From: Atopobiaceae bacterium
Lineage (GTDB): Bacteria; Actinomycetota; Coriobacteriia; Coriobacteriales; Atopobiaceae
NCBI GenBank assembly: GCA_017460265.1
Contig: JAFUBJ010000013.1
Span: 1 to 8,703, forward strand
Direction of reading: 5' to 3'
DNA: 8,703 nucleotides
Below the pieces are notes generated by a model. The model ran no database searches, was not told where the DNA came from, and saw only the letters and a list, made by a program, of their open reading frames with translations. Below are positions 1 through 5,765 of the stretch, piece by piece. The position numbers and the translations under genes were made by a program. Numbering within the stretch: position 1 is the stretch's first letter; every line of letters starts with the position of its first letter.

Positions 1-858
1 GCCCAGGACCTCGCCCGCGCGCACCGAAAACGACACGTCATGGACCATGTCGCCGCTGTTCAGGTTCTTGACCTCGAGCATCACGTCGCCCAGCGTCGCG
101 TGGCGCTCGGGATACATGTCGGTCAGCTCGCGGCCGACCATCATGGTGACCAGGTCGTCCTTCGAGATGCTGGCGACCTCGACGGTGCCCACGTACGCAC
201 CATCCTTCAGGATGGAGATGCGGTCGCAGATGCGGAAGATCTCTTCCAGACGGTGGCTGACATACAGGATGCACGTCCCCTCGCGCCGCAGGTTCTCGAT
301 GACCTCAAAGAGCTTGTCAACCTCCTTGTTGGTGAGGACGGCCGTGGGCTCGTCAAACACGAGGATCTTTGCGTTGCGCGAAAGCGCCTTGGCGATCTCG
401 ACGACCTGCTGGTAGGCAACCGGAAGGCTCATGCAGGGCTTGCTCACGTCAATGTCGGGAAAGCCCAGACGGTCGAGCAGCTCGGCCGAACGCTCCTGGA
501 TGTGCTTCCAGTCGACACGGCGGGAGGAGCTGATCTCGTCGATCATGATGTTCTCGGCAACGGTCAGGTGTCCGATGAGCGCCATCTCCTGATAGATGAC
601 CGATACGCCGTACTGCAGGGCGTCTTTGGGCTTGGAGATGGATGCCTCCTCGCCGCCGATGAAGATCTTGCCCTCGTCCTTGCCGTAGGCGCCGGCCAAG
701 ATCTTGATGAGAGTCGACTTTCCGGCGCCGTTTTCGCCCATGAGCGCATGGACCTCGCCGGAGGCGGCCTCGAAGTCGACGTTCTTCAGCGCCTTCACGC
801 CGCCAAAGCTCTTGCAGATGCCCTCCATCCTGAGGAAGGGCGTTTTATCTTGTGCCAT
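1..858 (-). CDS. Sugar ABC transporter ATP-binding protein (RbsA/MglA/XylG type), 3' part cut off by window edge
   Basis: Reading leftward from ATG at 858 the frame stays open for 286 codons and runs off the window, so this is the N-terminal half of a protein that is normally about 500 residues with two fused ATPase domains. The first domain shows Walker A GENGAGKST (residues 41-49), a Q-loop at Q90, Walker B ILVFDEPTA (165-173, catalytic Glu 170) and the switch His 202. The second domain starts near residue 258 (MLEVKNL). The signature loop reads SLPVAYQQ (144-151), with Pro where LSxxxQQ normally has Ser. The protein should energise import of a monosaccharide-like substrate on the inner face of the membrane, working with the lipoprotein encoded 115 bp upstream and with a permease expected beyond the left edge. 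The start is preceded by AAGGGG, 13 nt before the ATG, a slightly long spacing. Family assignment is firm; the sugar is unknown. Confidence 0.93.
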   Translation of the reverse strand, partial: MAQDKTPFLRMEGICKSFGGVKALKNVDFEAASGEVHALMGENGAGKSTLIKILAGAYGKDEGKIFIGGEEASISKPKDALQYGVSVIYQEMALIGHLTVAENIMIDEISSSRRVDWKHIQERSAELLDRLGFPDIDVSKPCMSLPVAYQQVVEIAKALSRNAKILVFDEPTAVLTNKEVDKLFEVIENLRREGTCILYVSHRLEEIFRICDRISILKDGAYVGTVEVASISKDDLVTMMVGRELTDMYPERHATLGDVMLEVKNLNSGDMVHDVSFSVRAGEVLG

Positions 859-890
859 GGTTTCTCTTGCCCCTTCTACCTCTATGAAGA

Positions 891-920
891 TGCCCGCCCT
901 GCGTCGCCGTAGGGCGGGCA
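891..920 (-). other. Intercistronic hairpin between binding-protein and ATPase genes
   Basis: There is a perfect 10-bp inverted repeat, TGCCCGCCCT at 891-900 and AGGGCGGGCA at 911-920, with a 10-nt loop. It lies in the 115-bp gap between the lipoprotein stop and the ATPase start. On the transcribed (minus) strand no T-run follows the stem, so it is not a classical terminator. In other sugar-import operons such hairpins protect the abundant binding-protein mRNA or partly attenuate downstream genes. That role here is inference. Confidence 0.6.
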
Positions 921-973
921 CCGGGAGAGACCTCGCCTAGCTCAGGGCCACTGGCGCGGCCCTCAGCCGATGG

Positions 974-2311
974 CTAGGCGATGGACTTCGGGAACTCGAA
1001 GTCGGGCACGGCGAAGAACGTGGCGTTGGGATCGGAGTTGATCCAGTCGGCAGCGTTCTCCTTGGTGAAGGTCTTGGGCTCGAAGAAGCTCTCGAACGGC
1101 AGGTTGTTGGGATCCTTGCCCTCCTCGAACATGGCGTGGATGAAGTGGATGGTCCAGCTGCCCTGCTGGTCACCGTTCCAGGAACCGCTCATGAGCATCT
1201 CGCCGTCGGCGATGCGCTGAAGCGCTACGTTGGTGCCGTCGGCGCAGGTGCCCACCTGGATCTTGCCGGTGAGGCCGGCGTTCTCGATGGCGCGGAGGAT
1301 GCCGAAGCACTGGAACTCGTTGTCGGCAACCATGAGGTTGAGGTTGGAGCCGTTAGCGGTAAGGATGGGCTCCGCTGCCGCGAGGCCGCCCTCCTCGGAC
1401 CACTGGCCCTCGCCATACGCCAGGATGTGCAGGCCGATCTCGGGGAAGTCGGCCTTGCCAGCGCTCTTGAGCGTCTGCCAGAGCAGGTCAGAGGCATACT
1501 TGGCAGCGTCGTCGGTGGTAAAGACGCCGTTCTCCTCCATCTTGGCAGCAATCAGGCCGCCAACGATGCCGCAGACGCGGGCCTCAGCGGAGGTGTTGCC
1601 CAGCTGGCCGGGGACGCAGGCCATGTTGATGTCGGTGCCCTTGAAGGTGCTGCCAGCGTACTTGCCCGCCGCATAGCCAACCTCGTAGGCGTTATCGGAG
1701 AGGGTGGTGAGGATCGGGGCGTTGGTTGCCTTGGAAGGCGCGGAGCCAATGCAGATCACGGGGATGCCGGCCTCGACGGCGCGCTCGATGTCCTTGGCGC
1801 ACGCAGAGACGTCGCACGGGTCGATGACGATGACGTCACAGCCCAGCTGGATGAAGTTGTCGACCTGACCGGACTGCGTGGAAACGTCGTTCTCGGCAAT
1901 CTGGAAGTTGATGTCGTAGCCGTAGTCCTTGGCGGTCTGCTCGGCGGAGTTCTTGACGGCAACGAACCAGGGGTTGGCCTGGGACATCTCGGTCCAGCCG
2001 ATCTTGACGGGGGTGCCGGGAGTGTGCGGCCAGCCCTTGGCGATATCGGAGCGGTCAGCCTGGTTGGGGTCGACGATGCCGGAGAGGTTGATGTGCTCGT
2101 TGGTCGCGGCGATGAGGGCTGCGGTGACGTCCGCGTCGCTCATGCCCTGGATGGTTGCCAGGATGCCGTCAGCCGCGGCCTCGGCGGTCTCGGCTTCGGC
2201 AGCAGGCTCAGCGGTGCCAGAATCGGCAGCGCCGCCACCACAAGCGGCAAGCCACAGGCTCGCAAAACCCGCGCCCAGACCCAGAGCCTCACGCCTTGTT
2301 ACGTTCTTCAT
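974..2311 (-). CDS. Sugar ABC transporter substrate-binding lipoprotein (type 1 periplasmic-binding fold)
   Basis: This 445-residue protein captures the transported sugar outside the membrane and delivers it to the importer whose ATPase follows. The N-terminus has a twin-arginine-like TRREAL (residues 5-10), a hydrophobic stretch and a lipobox LAAC with Cys 24. It should therefore be a lipid-anchored exported protein, possibly a Tat substrate. An Ala/Glu-rich linker follows (about 28-50). The RbsB/XylF-like core starts near KIGWTEM and contains QANPWF, GCDVIVIDPCD and GIPVICIGSAP, all typical of the family, plus a late GSWNGDQQGSW segment. About 80 residues separate the lipobox from the core, longer than in simple RbsB proteins (~300 residues in total). 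The start is supported by AAAGGGAG at 2318-2325, 6 nt from the ATG. It sits between the MRJP-like gene (71-bp gap) and the ATPase gene (115-bp gap) on the same strand. The ligand is unknown. Confidence 0.93.
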   Translation of the reverse strand: MKNVTRREALGLGAGFASLWLAACGGGAADSGTAEPAAEAETAEAAADGILATIQGMSDADVTAALIAATNEHINLSGIVDPNQADRSDIAKGWPHTPGTPVKIGWTEMSQANPWFVAVKNSAEQTAKDYGYDINFQIAENDVSTQSGQVDNFIQLGCDVIVIDPCDVSACAKDIERAVEAGIPVICIGSAPSKATNAPILTTLSDNAYEVGYAAGKYAGSTFKGTDINMACVPGQLGNTSAEARVCGIVGGLIAAKMEENGVFTTDDAAKYASDLLWQTLKSAGKADFPEIGLHILAYGEGQWSEEGGLAAAEPILTANGSNLNLMVADNEFQCFGILRAIENAGLTGKIQVGTCADGTNVALQRIADGEMLMSGSWNGDQQGSWTIHFIHAMFEEGKDPNNLPFESFFEPKTFTKENAADWINSDPNATFFAVPDFEFPKSIA

Positions 2312-2382
2312 GGTGTTCTCCCTTTCTGCAAGATTTCCTATTGGCAGATGGCATTCGAGCCATCAATCACCCAAACGCTTTC

Positions 2383-3552
2383 TTACTTGACCAGGTAGTT
2401 CTTGAAGTCCTTGCCCACGTAGGCACGCCATACGCGCTCGTTGGGCACGCTGAAGTCAAGGCGACCGGTGTTGAGGAAGTGCAGCTGGTTGGTGGTGAAG
2501 AGAATGCAGCCGTCGTTTGAGATCTGCGGCGTGTCGACCCACACCATGCGCTCGTCCTGGACAAACTCGTGCATCTCGCCATCGGCCGGGTCAAAGTAGC
2601 CCATGCCGGTGTGCTCGAGCATGGTGAACCAGATGCGGCCCTGGTTGTCGGCGGTCATGCCGTCGGTGTTGGTGTGCTTGGAACCGCAGTCGACGACGGC
2701 CGCGGACAGCTCAGCGTCGGTCTTTGACTCGTCCCAGAGGAGCTCGGTGGCGATGCTGTACAGGCGGCGACCTGTCAGCGGGCACCAATACAGCGTCTTG
2801 CGGTCGTGGCTCAGCGCGATACCGTCGGCGCCAGTGCGCATGGGGTTGTCGTCATAGATCATGGAGCCGTTGATGCCGAAGGTGAAGCCCTCGGCATCCT
2901 GCGTCGAGATGTCCTGGTGAAGCACGCGGCGCAGCTGCTTGGTCTTGATGTTGTAGACCAGGAGGCCACCCTGCAGGGGATCGGTGTAGATGCCGGAGTC
3001 GGCGATGTAGGCATAGCCGTTCTCGTTGTCCACGCAGATGTCGTTCAGGAAGCTCGCGTGGTAGTCGGAAAGGTCGCTCGTGATGGTGATGGAGTCGATG
3101 AGCTCGTTCTTCTTGAGGTCCCAGATGAGGATCTTCTGGTCGCCGTCAACGCAGTCGTCATCGCAGATGTGGCCCTGGTCGAGCGCCCACAGCACGTCGT
3201 TCTCGTCGATCTCAAAGCCGAGCACGCTCTGGAGCGCCTTGGGGTCGTGAGCCTTGTTCCACTCGCGCGAGGGATACGGCTCGAGCATGGCTTTCCCGTC
3301 AATATAGACGACCTTGTTCAGGGTGCCCGGAAGCCCCGGATGCCAGCGCGGAACGCTGACGTACTCGTTGCCCTGGGAGTCAACCTTGTAGGCAGCGAGC
3401 ATGGCGCCCTTGTAGTACTCGTTGTCGTAGAAGTCAGCCTTCTCTGCCTCGTCGTCGAACACCCACTCGAGATAGTTCCACTCATGCAGAATCTGGTAAT
3501 CGCCAGGCTCGGTGAGCTTCTGGTCGGCCTCCAGGAATCTCCCCTTCTGCAT
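2383..3552 (-). CDS. MRJP/Yellow-family beta-propeller protein (bacterial major royal jelly protein homologue), putative sugar lactonase-like enzyme
   Basis: The protein has 389 residues from the ATG at 3552. Motifs across its length match the major royal jelly/Yellow family: VPRWHPGLPGTL (67-78), PYPSREWN (92-99), VLGFEIDENDVLWALDQG (about 110-127), SFLNDICVD (167-175), AYIADSG (181-187), GADGIALS (241-248) with LYWCPLTGRRLYSI just after, TDGMTAD (296-302), and VDTPQISNDG followed by TTNQLHF near the end. No signal peptide is visible, so it is probably cytoplasmic, unlike the secreted insect proteins. Members fold as six-bladed propellers related to SMP-30/gluconolactonases. Databases often label bacterial ones 'L-dopachrome tautomerase-related'; no bacterial function is clear to me. 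It is the first gene of the importer operon, so I infer a lactonase or related step on the imported compound. An in-frame ATG at 3567 would add five residues but has no ribosome site, whereas AAGGAGG precedes 3552. Confidence 0.85.
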   Translation of the reverse strand: MQKGRFLEADQKLTEPGDYQILHEWNYLEWVFDDEAEKADFYDNEYYKGAMLAAYKVDSQGNEYVSVPRWHPGLPGTLNKVVYIDGKAMLEPYPSREWNKAHDPKALQSVLGFEIDENDVLWALDQGHICDDDCVDGDQKILIWDLKKNELIDSITITSDLSDYHASFLNDICVDNENGYAYIADSGIYTDPLQGGLLVYNIKTKQLRRVLHQDISTQDAEGFTFGINGSMIYDDNPMRTGADGIALSHDRKTLYWCPLTGRRLYSIATELLWDESKTDAELSAAVVDCGSKHTNTDGMTADNQGRIWFTMLEHTGMGYFDPADGEMHEFVQDERMVWVDTPQISNDGCILFTTNQLHFLNTGRLDFSVPNERVWRAYVGKDFKNYLVK

Positions 3553-3557
3553 TTGTC

Positions 3558-3564
3558 CCTCCTT
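3558..3564 (-). promoter_or_regulatory. Ribosome binding site deciding the MRJP-like start
   Basis: The minus strand reads AAGGAGG, then GACAA, then ATG at 3552. This is a near-ideal Shine-Dalgarno sequence with 5-nt spacing. The alternative ATG at 3567 has only A/T-rich sequence upstream, so 3552 is the better start. Confidence 0.8.
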
Positions 3565-3568
3565 CATC

Positions 3569-3585
3569 TGTAATAAATAACTACA
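3569..3585. promoter_or_regulatory. Putative RpiR-type operator, site A
   Basis: The 17-bp imperfect palindrome TGTAATAAATAACTACA has outer arms TGTA/TACA. It lies 16 bp upstream of the MRJP-like start codon, inside its expected leader. On the opposite strand it reads TGTAGTTATTTATTACA, matching site C (TGTAGTATTTATTACA) except for one extra T. Recurrence at four promoter-proximal places supports an operator. Binding by the RpiR protein is inference. Confidence 0.55.
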
Positions 3586-3586
3586 T

Positions 3587-3603
3587 TCGTTAGCGTGTAA
3601 CGA
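3587..3603. promoter_or_regulatory. Inverted repeat between operator sites A and B
   Basis: TCGTTA-GCGTG-TAACGA is a 6-bp perfect inverted repeat with a 5-bp spacer. It includes the half-site TGTAACG (3596-3602), the reverse complement of the right half of site B (CGTTACA, 3620-3626). It may be an auxiliary binding site or chance. Confidence 0.3.
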
Positions 3604-3610
3604 CCATATT

Positions 3611-3626
3611 TGTAATGTACGTTACA
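3611..3626. promoter_or_regulatory. Putative RpiR-type operator, site B
   Basis: TGTAATGTACGTTACA is a 16-bp palindrome with 7 of 8 base pairs matched, the most symmetrical of the four related sites. It lies in the divergent region between the MRJP-like operon and the kinase, 59 bp upstream of the operon's first start codon. Confidence 0.6.
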
Positions 3627-3636
3627 CATCTTGAAA

Positions 3637-3648
3637 ACTACACCCTAA
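3637..3648 (-). promoter_or_regulatory. Element TTAGGGTGTAGT shared with the rpiR promoter (possible -10 region)
   Basis: The minus strand reads TTAGGGTGTAGT, 11 of 12 identical to TTAGGGTATAGT before rpiR (5718-5729). In both places an operator-like palindrome lies close downstream in the direction of transcription. The last six bases (TGTAGT here, TATAGT at rpiR) could be the -10 hexamer. I see no convincing -35 hexamer. Confidence 0.35.
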
Positions 3649-3703
3649 GTACGTAGGTGTCTACAGACAAGGCAGGTGAACGGTAACAAAATGACAGTAA
3701 ACG

Positions 3704-3709
3704 TATCAT
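3704..3709 (+). promoter_or_regulatory. Candidate -10 hexamer for the sugar kinase
   Basis: TATCAT matches TATAAT at 5 of 6 positions, 67 bp before the chosen kinase start and just upstream of operator site D. No good -35 hexamer stands at 16-18 bp spacing, so this is tentative. Confidence 0.25.
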
Positions 3710-3723
3710 CCACTACCCATTTT

Positions 3724-3740
3724 TGTAAGTAAATGCTACA
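3724..3740. promoter_or_regulatory. Putative RpiR-type operator, site D (kinase side)
   Basis: TGTAAGTAAATGCTACA has the same length and the same ends (TGTAA and CTACA) as site A, although its centre is not symmetrical. It lies 35 bp upstream of the kinase ATG, downstream of the candidate -10. That placement would suit repression of the kinase. Confidence 0.45.
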
Positions 3741-3762
3741 TTTTGCTTGTCAGCATGAAGAG

Positions 3763-3768
3763 AAAGGA
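3763..3768 (+). promoter_or_regulatory. Ribosome binding site deciding the kinase start
   Basis: AAAGGA lies 7 nt before the ATG at 3776. The earlier in-frame candidates, TTG 3743 and ATG 3755, have no Shine-Dalgarno sequence, and the peptide they would add (LVSMKRKEES) is not PfkB-like. Confidence 0.7.
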
Positions 3769-3775
3769 AGAAAGC

Positions 3776-4726
3776 ATGGGTGAGAAGAGCATCCTTTTGG
3801 TTGGCGAGCCGATGGGCCTTTTTATTGCCAAGAGCGAAGGGGCTTTTGAGGACGTGGATGAGTACTCGGTCGCCATCGCCGGCGCGGAGTTCAACGTTGC
3901 CGTTGGCCTGACGCGCCTTGGGCATGCCGCCTCATACCTCACCAAACTTGGTCCTGATCCCTTTGGCAAGCGCATCGTCAAGTTCATGCAGCGCGAGAAT
4001 ATCTCCACCGACGACATCCTCTACGACGACACGCTCCGCACGGGCTTCATGCTGAAAGGCTCCACCAGCGAGGGCGATCCTGCCATCTACTACTTCCGTG
4101 CGGGAAGCGCCGCCTCGACGCTCTCCCCCGCCGACGTCGCAGGCCTTGACTTCTCCAAGTTCAGCGCCATTCACATGACGGGCATTACGCCCGCGCTTTC
4201 CGACAACACGCGCGAACTGTGTCGCTTCCTTGCCAAAAAGGCCCACGAGGAGGGCATCTTCATTTCCTTTGACCCCAACCTCCGGCCGCAGCTTTGGCCT
4301 TCTCAGGAGGTCATGGCCAGCTACATCAACGAGTTTGCCGCGCAGTGCGACCTCTTCTTGCCAGGCATTGCCGAGGGCAAGATCCTTGCCGGTCTGAGCG
4401 ACCCTGCGGCCATCGCCGAGCACTACCGCGCGCTGGGGGCGGGCACCGTGGTGGTCAAGGTCGGAGGCGACGGTGCCTACTTTGACTCCGGAGACGAGAA
4501 GGGCATGGTGCCCGGCTTCCACGTGTCTCACATTGTGGACACGGTCGGCGCAGGCGACGGCTTTGCCGCCGGTGTCCTGTCTGCGCGCATGGAGGGTCTG
4601 AGCTGGTACGACAGCGTCCGTCGTGGTAACGCCATCGGCGCCATCCAGATCATGAGCGTCGGCGACAACGACGGCCTTCCCACCCGCGAGGAGCTCGCTC
4701 AGTTCATGCTCACCGACGAGCACTAA
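3776..4726 (+). CDS. PfkB-family sugar kinase, 2-dehydro-3-deoxygluconokinase (KdgK)-like
   Basis: This 316-residue cytoplasmic kinase should transfer the ATP gamma-phosphate to a sugar or keto-sugar acid. The N-terminus ILLVGEPMGLF leads to the PfkB sugar-binding segment AGAEFNVAVGLTRLG (35-49). FDPNLRPQLW (165-174) resembles the KdgK signature. The second PfkB signature DTVGAGDGFAAG (255-266) carries catalytic Asp 261, and the late GDNDGLPTREEL is also KdgK-like. Length is normal for the family. It is transcribed away from the MRJP-like/ABC operon from a shared 223-bp control region with operator-like palindromes, and it converges on the regulator gene. This suggests it phosphorylates the imported compound or its product. 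A fructokinase or another ribokinase-family activity cannot be excluded from motifs alone. Confidence 0.88.
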   Translation: MGEKSILLVGEPMGLFIAKSEGAFEDVDEYSVAIAGAEFNVAVGLTRLGHAASYLTKLGPDPFGKRIVKFMQRENISTDDILYDDTLRTGFMLKGSTSEGDPAIYYFRAGSAASTLSPADVAGLDFSKFSAIHMTGITPALSDNTRELCRFLAKKAHEEGIFISFDPNLRPQLWPSQEVMASYINEFAAQCDLFLPGIAEGKILAGLSDPAAIAEHYRALGAGTVVVKVGGDGAYFDSGDEKGMVPGFHVSHIVDTVGAGDGFAAGVLSARMEGLSWYDSVRRGNAIGAIQIMSVGDNDGLPTREELAQFMLTDEH

Positions 4727-4734
4727 AGCTTCGG

Positions 4735-4766
4735 GGGCGGCCGGGACGCGGGACATCCGGCTGCCC
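4735..4766 (+). terminator. Hairpin after the kinase gene (weak terminator)
   Basis: A 10-bp stem pairs 4735-4744 (GGGCGGCCGG) with 4757-4766 (CCGGCTGCCC). It includes one G-U pair that is favourable only in the plus-strand transcript and has a 12-nt loop, starting 8 nt after the kinase stop. No T-run follows, so termination may be partial or factor-dependent. Confidence 0.45.
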
Positions 4767-4779
4767 AAGGGATTGAGGT

Positions 4780-4804
4780 CAGGGCGAACGAGCATACCGC
4801 CCTG
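4780..4804 (-). terminator. Hairpin after the regulator gene (weak terminator)
   Basis: The 7-bp inverted repeat CAGGGCG (4780-4786) / CGCCCTG (4798-4804) with an 11-nt loop begins 4 nt beyond the rpiR stop codon on the minus strand. It lacks a T-run. With the kinase hairpin it fills the 82-bp convergent gap, which probably separates the two transcripts. Confidence 0.35.
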
Positions 4805-4808
4805 TTGC

Positions 4809-5603
4809 CTACTCCCCGGCTGTCTGGAAGTTGCCACCACCCTTGGCAATGGTCGTCGCGATGGCCAGCGCATCCACGATGAAGACGTGGGCCGCCTTCA
4901 TGTTCATCTCGCCAAACATGTCCTGCTCGATGGGCTTGGTCGTGATGGAGATGGAGCTAGACTGCGCAACCAGCGAGCCCTCGGTGGCAATGCTGATGGT
5001 GGTGGCGCCCAGCGCGCTTGCCTGGCTCAGGCTGCGCGCAATGTCCTCGTTGTGACCCAGATGGGAGATGGCCAGGATGACGTCCCCCGGCCCAAACTCG
5101 CGGCTGTACAGGCGCTGCAGGTTGGGCTCGGTCGAGACGACGCACGCAATGCCTGCGCGGAAGAACTTGTCGTAGGCGTCCGTTGCGAGCGTCGAAGACG
5201 TGCACTGGCCCCAGAACTCCACCTTGGTTGCCTCGGAAAGCACCTCCACCGCACGCGTAAAGGCATCCTCGTTGACACCTGCCATGATCTGCGTGAAGTC
5301 GCGCGTGTAGTTACCCACAATACGCTTGAGGTACCCGTGCGTCCCTAGGTCAATGTCCTCACCCGAGGCGGGCGTCAGCTCCTCCGCCAAGGCACGCTTG
5401 AAGTCTTTGTAACCAGAGAAGCCAAGCTTGCGCGAGAAGCGCAGGACCGTGGGATCAGAGACGTCTGCAAGCTGAGCCAGCTCCACGATGCTCATGGACA
5501 GAACGCGCGCCGGCTGGTCCAAGATGACCTGCGCCACTGCCTGTGCGCTTCGCGAATAGCTGTTGAGGTCATTGGTGATGGTGGCAAGGATGCTTTCTGT
5601 CAT
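4809..5603 (-). CDS. MurR/RpiR-family transcriptional regulator (HTH + SIS domains)
   Basis: This 264-residue regulator has an N-terminal RpiR helix-turn-helix domain (about 1-75), with SIVELAQLADVSDPTVLRFSRKLGF at 38-62 forming the DNA-binding part, and a C-terminal SIS sugar-phosphate-binding domain (about 120-250, starting KVEFWGQCTSS). Family members bind palindromic operators and respond to phosphosugars. The second SIS loop reads SHLGHN (180-185) instead of the usual SxSGxT, so the effector contacts may be atypical. A TGTA-N8-TACA palindrome (site C) in its own promoter and related sites before the kinase and the MRJP-like operon suggest autoregulation and control of those genes. No strong ribosome site precedes the ATG at 5603; only GGAC is present, so translation may be weak. 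The class is clear; the effector is unknown. Confidence 0.93.
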   Translation of the reverse strand: MTESILATITNDLNSYSRSAQAVAQVILDQPARVLSMSIVELAQLADVSDPTVLRFSRKLGFSGYKDFKRALAEELTPASGEDIDLGTHGYLKRIVGNYTRDFTQIMAGVNEDAFTRAVEVLSEATKVEFWGQCTSSTLATDAYDKFFRAGIACVVSTEPNLQRLYSREFGPGDVILAISHLGHNEDIARSLSQASALGATTISIATEGSLVAQSSSISITTKPIEQDMFGEMNMKAAHVFIVDALAIATTIAKGGGNFQTAGE

Positions 5604-5702
5604 GACAGTCCAATCGTAGTTGGCGGGAGGGAGGCAAGCTGTTCACGGTATGCACGCGCTCTCTCCCAACGCGTCACGAATGATTCAGACAAACCCCGTC
5701 TA

Positions 5703-5718
5703 TGTAGTATTTATTACA
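5703..5718. promoter_or_regulatory. Putative RpiR-type operator, site C (autoregulatory)
   Basis: TGTAGTATTTATTACA is a 16-bp imperfect palindrome, 99 bp upstream of the rpiR start. It matches the reverse complement of site A with one base missing. It abuts the candidate -10 TATAGT (5718-5723), which would let a bound regulator block its own promoter. Confidence 0.55.
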
Positions 5719-5729
5719 CTATACCCTAA
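5718..5729 (-). promoter_or_regulatory. Element TTAGGGTATAGT, candidate -10 region of rpiR
   Basis: The minus strand reads TTAGGGTATAGT. TATAGT matches TATAAT at 5 of 6 positions, and the whole element recurs with one change at 3637-3648. No clear -35 hexamer is seen; the spacing region instead contains a perfect 14-bp palindrome. Confidence 0.4.
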
Positions 5730-5735
5730 TATGCG

Positions 5736-5749
5736 GCAATAGCTATTGC
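5736..5749. promoter_or_regulatory. Perfect 14-bp palindrome in rpiR upstream region
   Basis: GCAATAGCTATTGC is fully self-complementary and lies around the expected -35 position of rpiR. It is unlike the TGTA/TACA sites, so a second regulator may bind here. It has no other copy in the window. Confidence 0.4.
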
Positions 5750-5765
5750 ATTGTTGTTTCATCTG

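Noticed and set aside
40..912. Plus-strand open frame (290 codons) across the ABC ATPase
   Set aside because: The minus strand encodes complete Walker A, Walker B and switch-His motifs. The plus frame is its shadow and crosses the intercistronic hairpin.
1136..2398. Long plus-strand open frame (420 codons) opposite the binding-protein gene
   Set aside because: It is antisense to a well-supported gene, its composition is Gly/Ala/Val/Asp-rich as expected from GC-rich wobble bias, and it shows no recognisable domain.
2806..3573. Plus-strand open frame (255 codons) opposite the MRJP-like gene
   Set aside because: It is a shadow of the conserved minus-strand gene, with low-complexity Val/Leu/Asp composition and no family motif.
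3743..3775. Earlier kinase start codons TTG 3743 and ATG 3755
   Set aside because: No Shine-Dalgarno sequence precedes them. AAAGGA sits 7 nt before ATG 3776, and the family N-terminus begins just after that codon.
3932..4873. Minus-strand open frame (313 codons) opposite the kinase
   Set aside because: The kinase on the plus strand has unmistakable PfkB signatures. The antisense frame has none and also overlaps the regulator's end.
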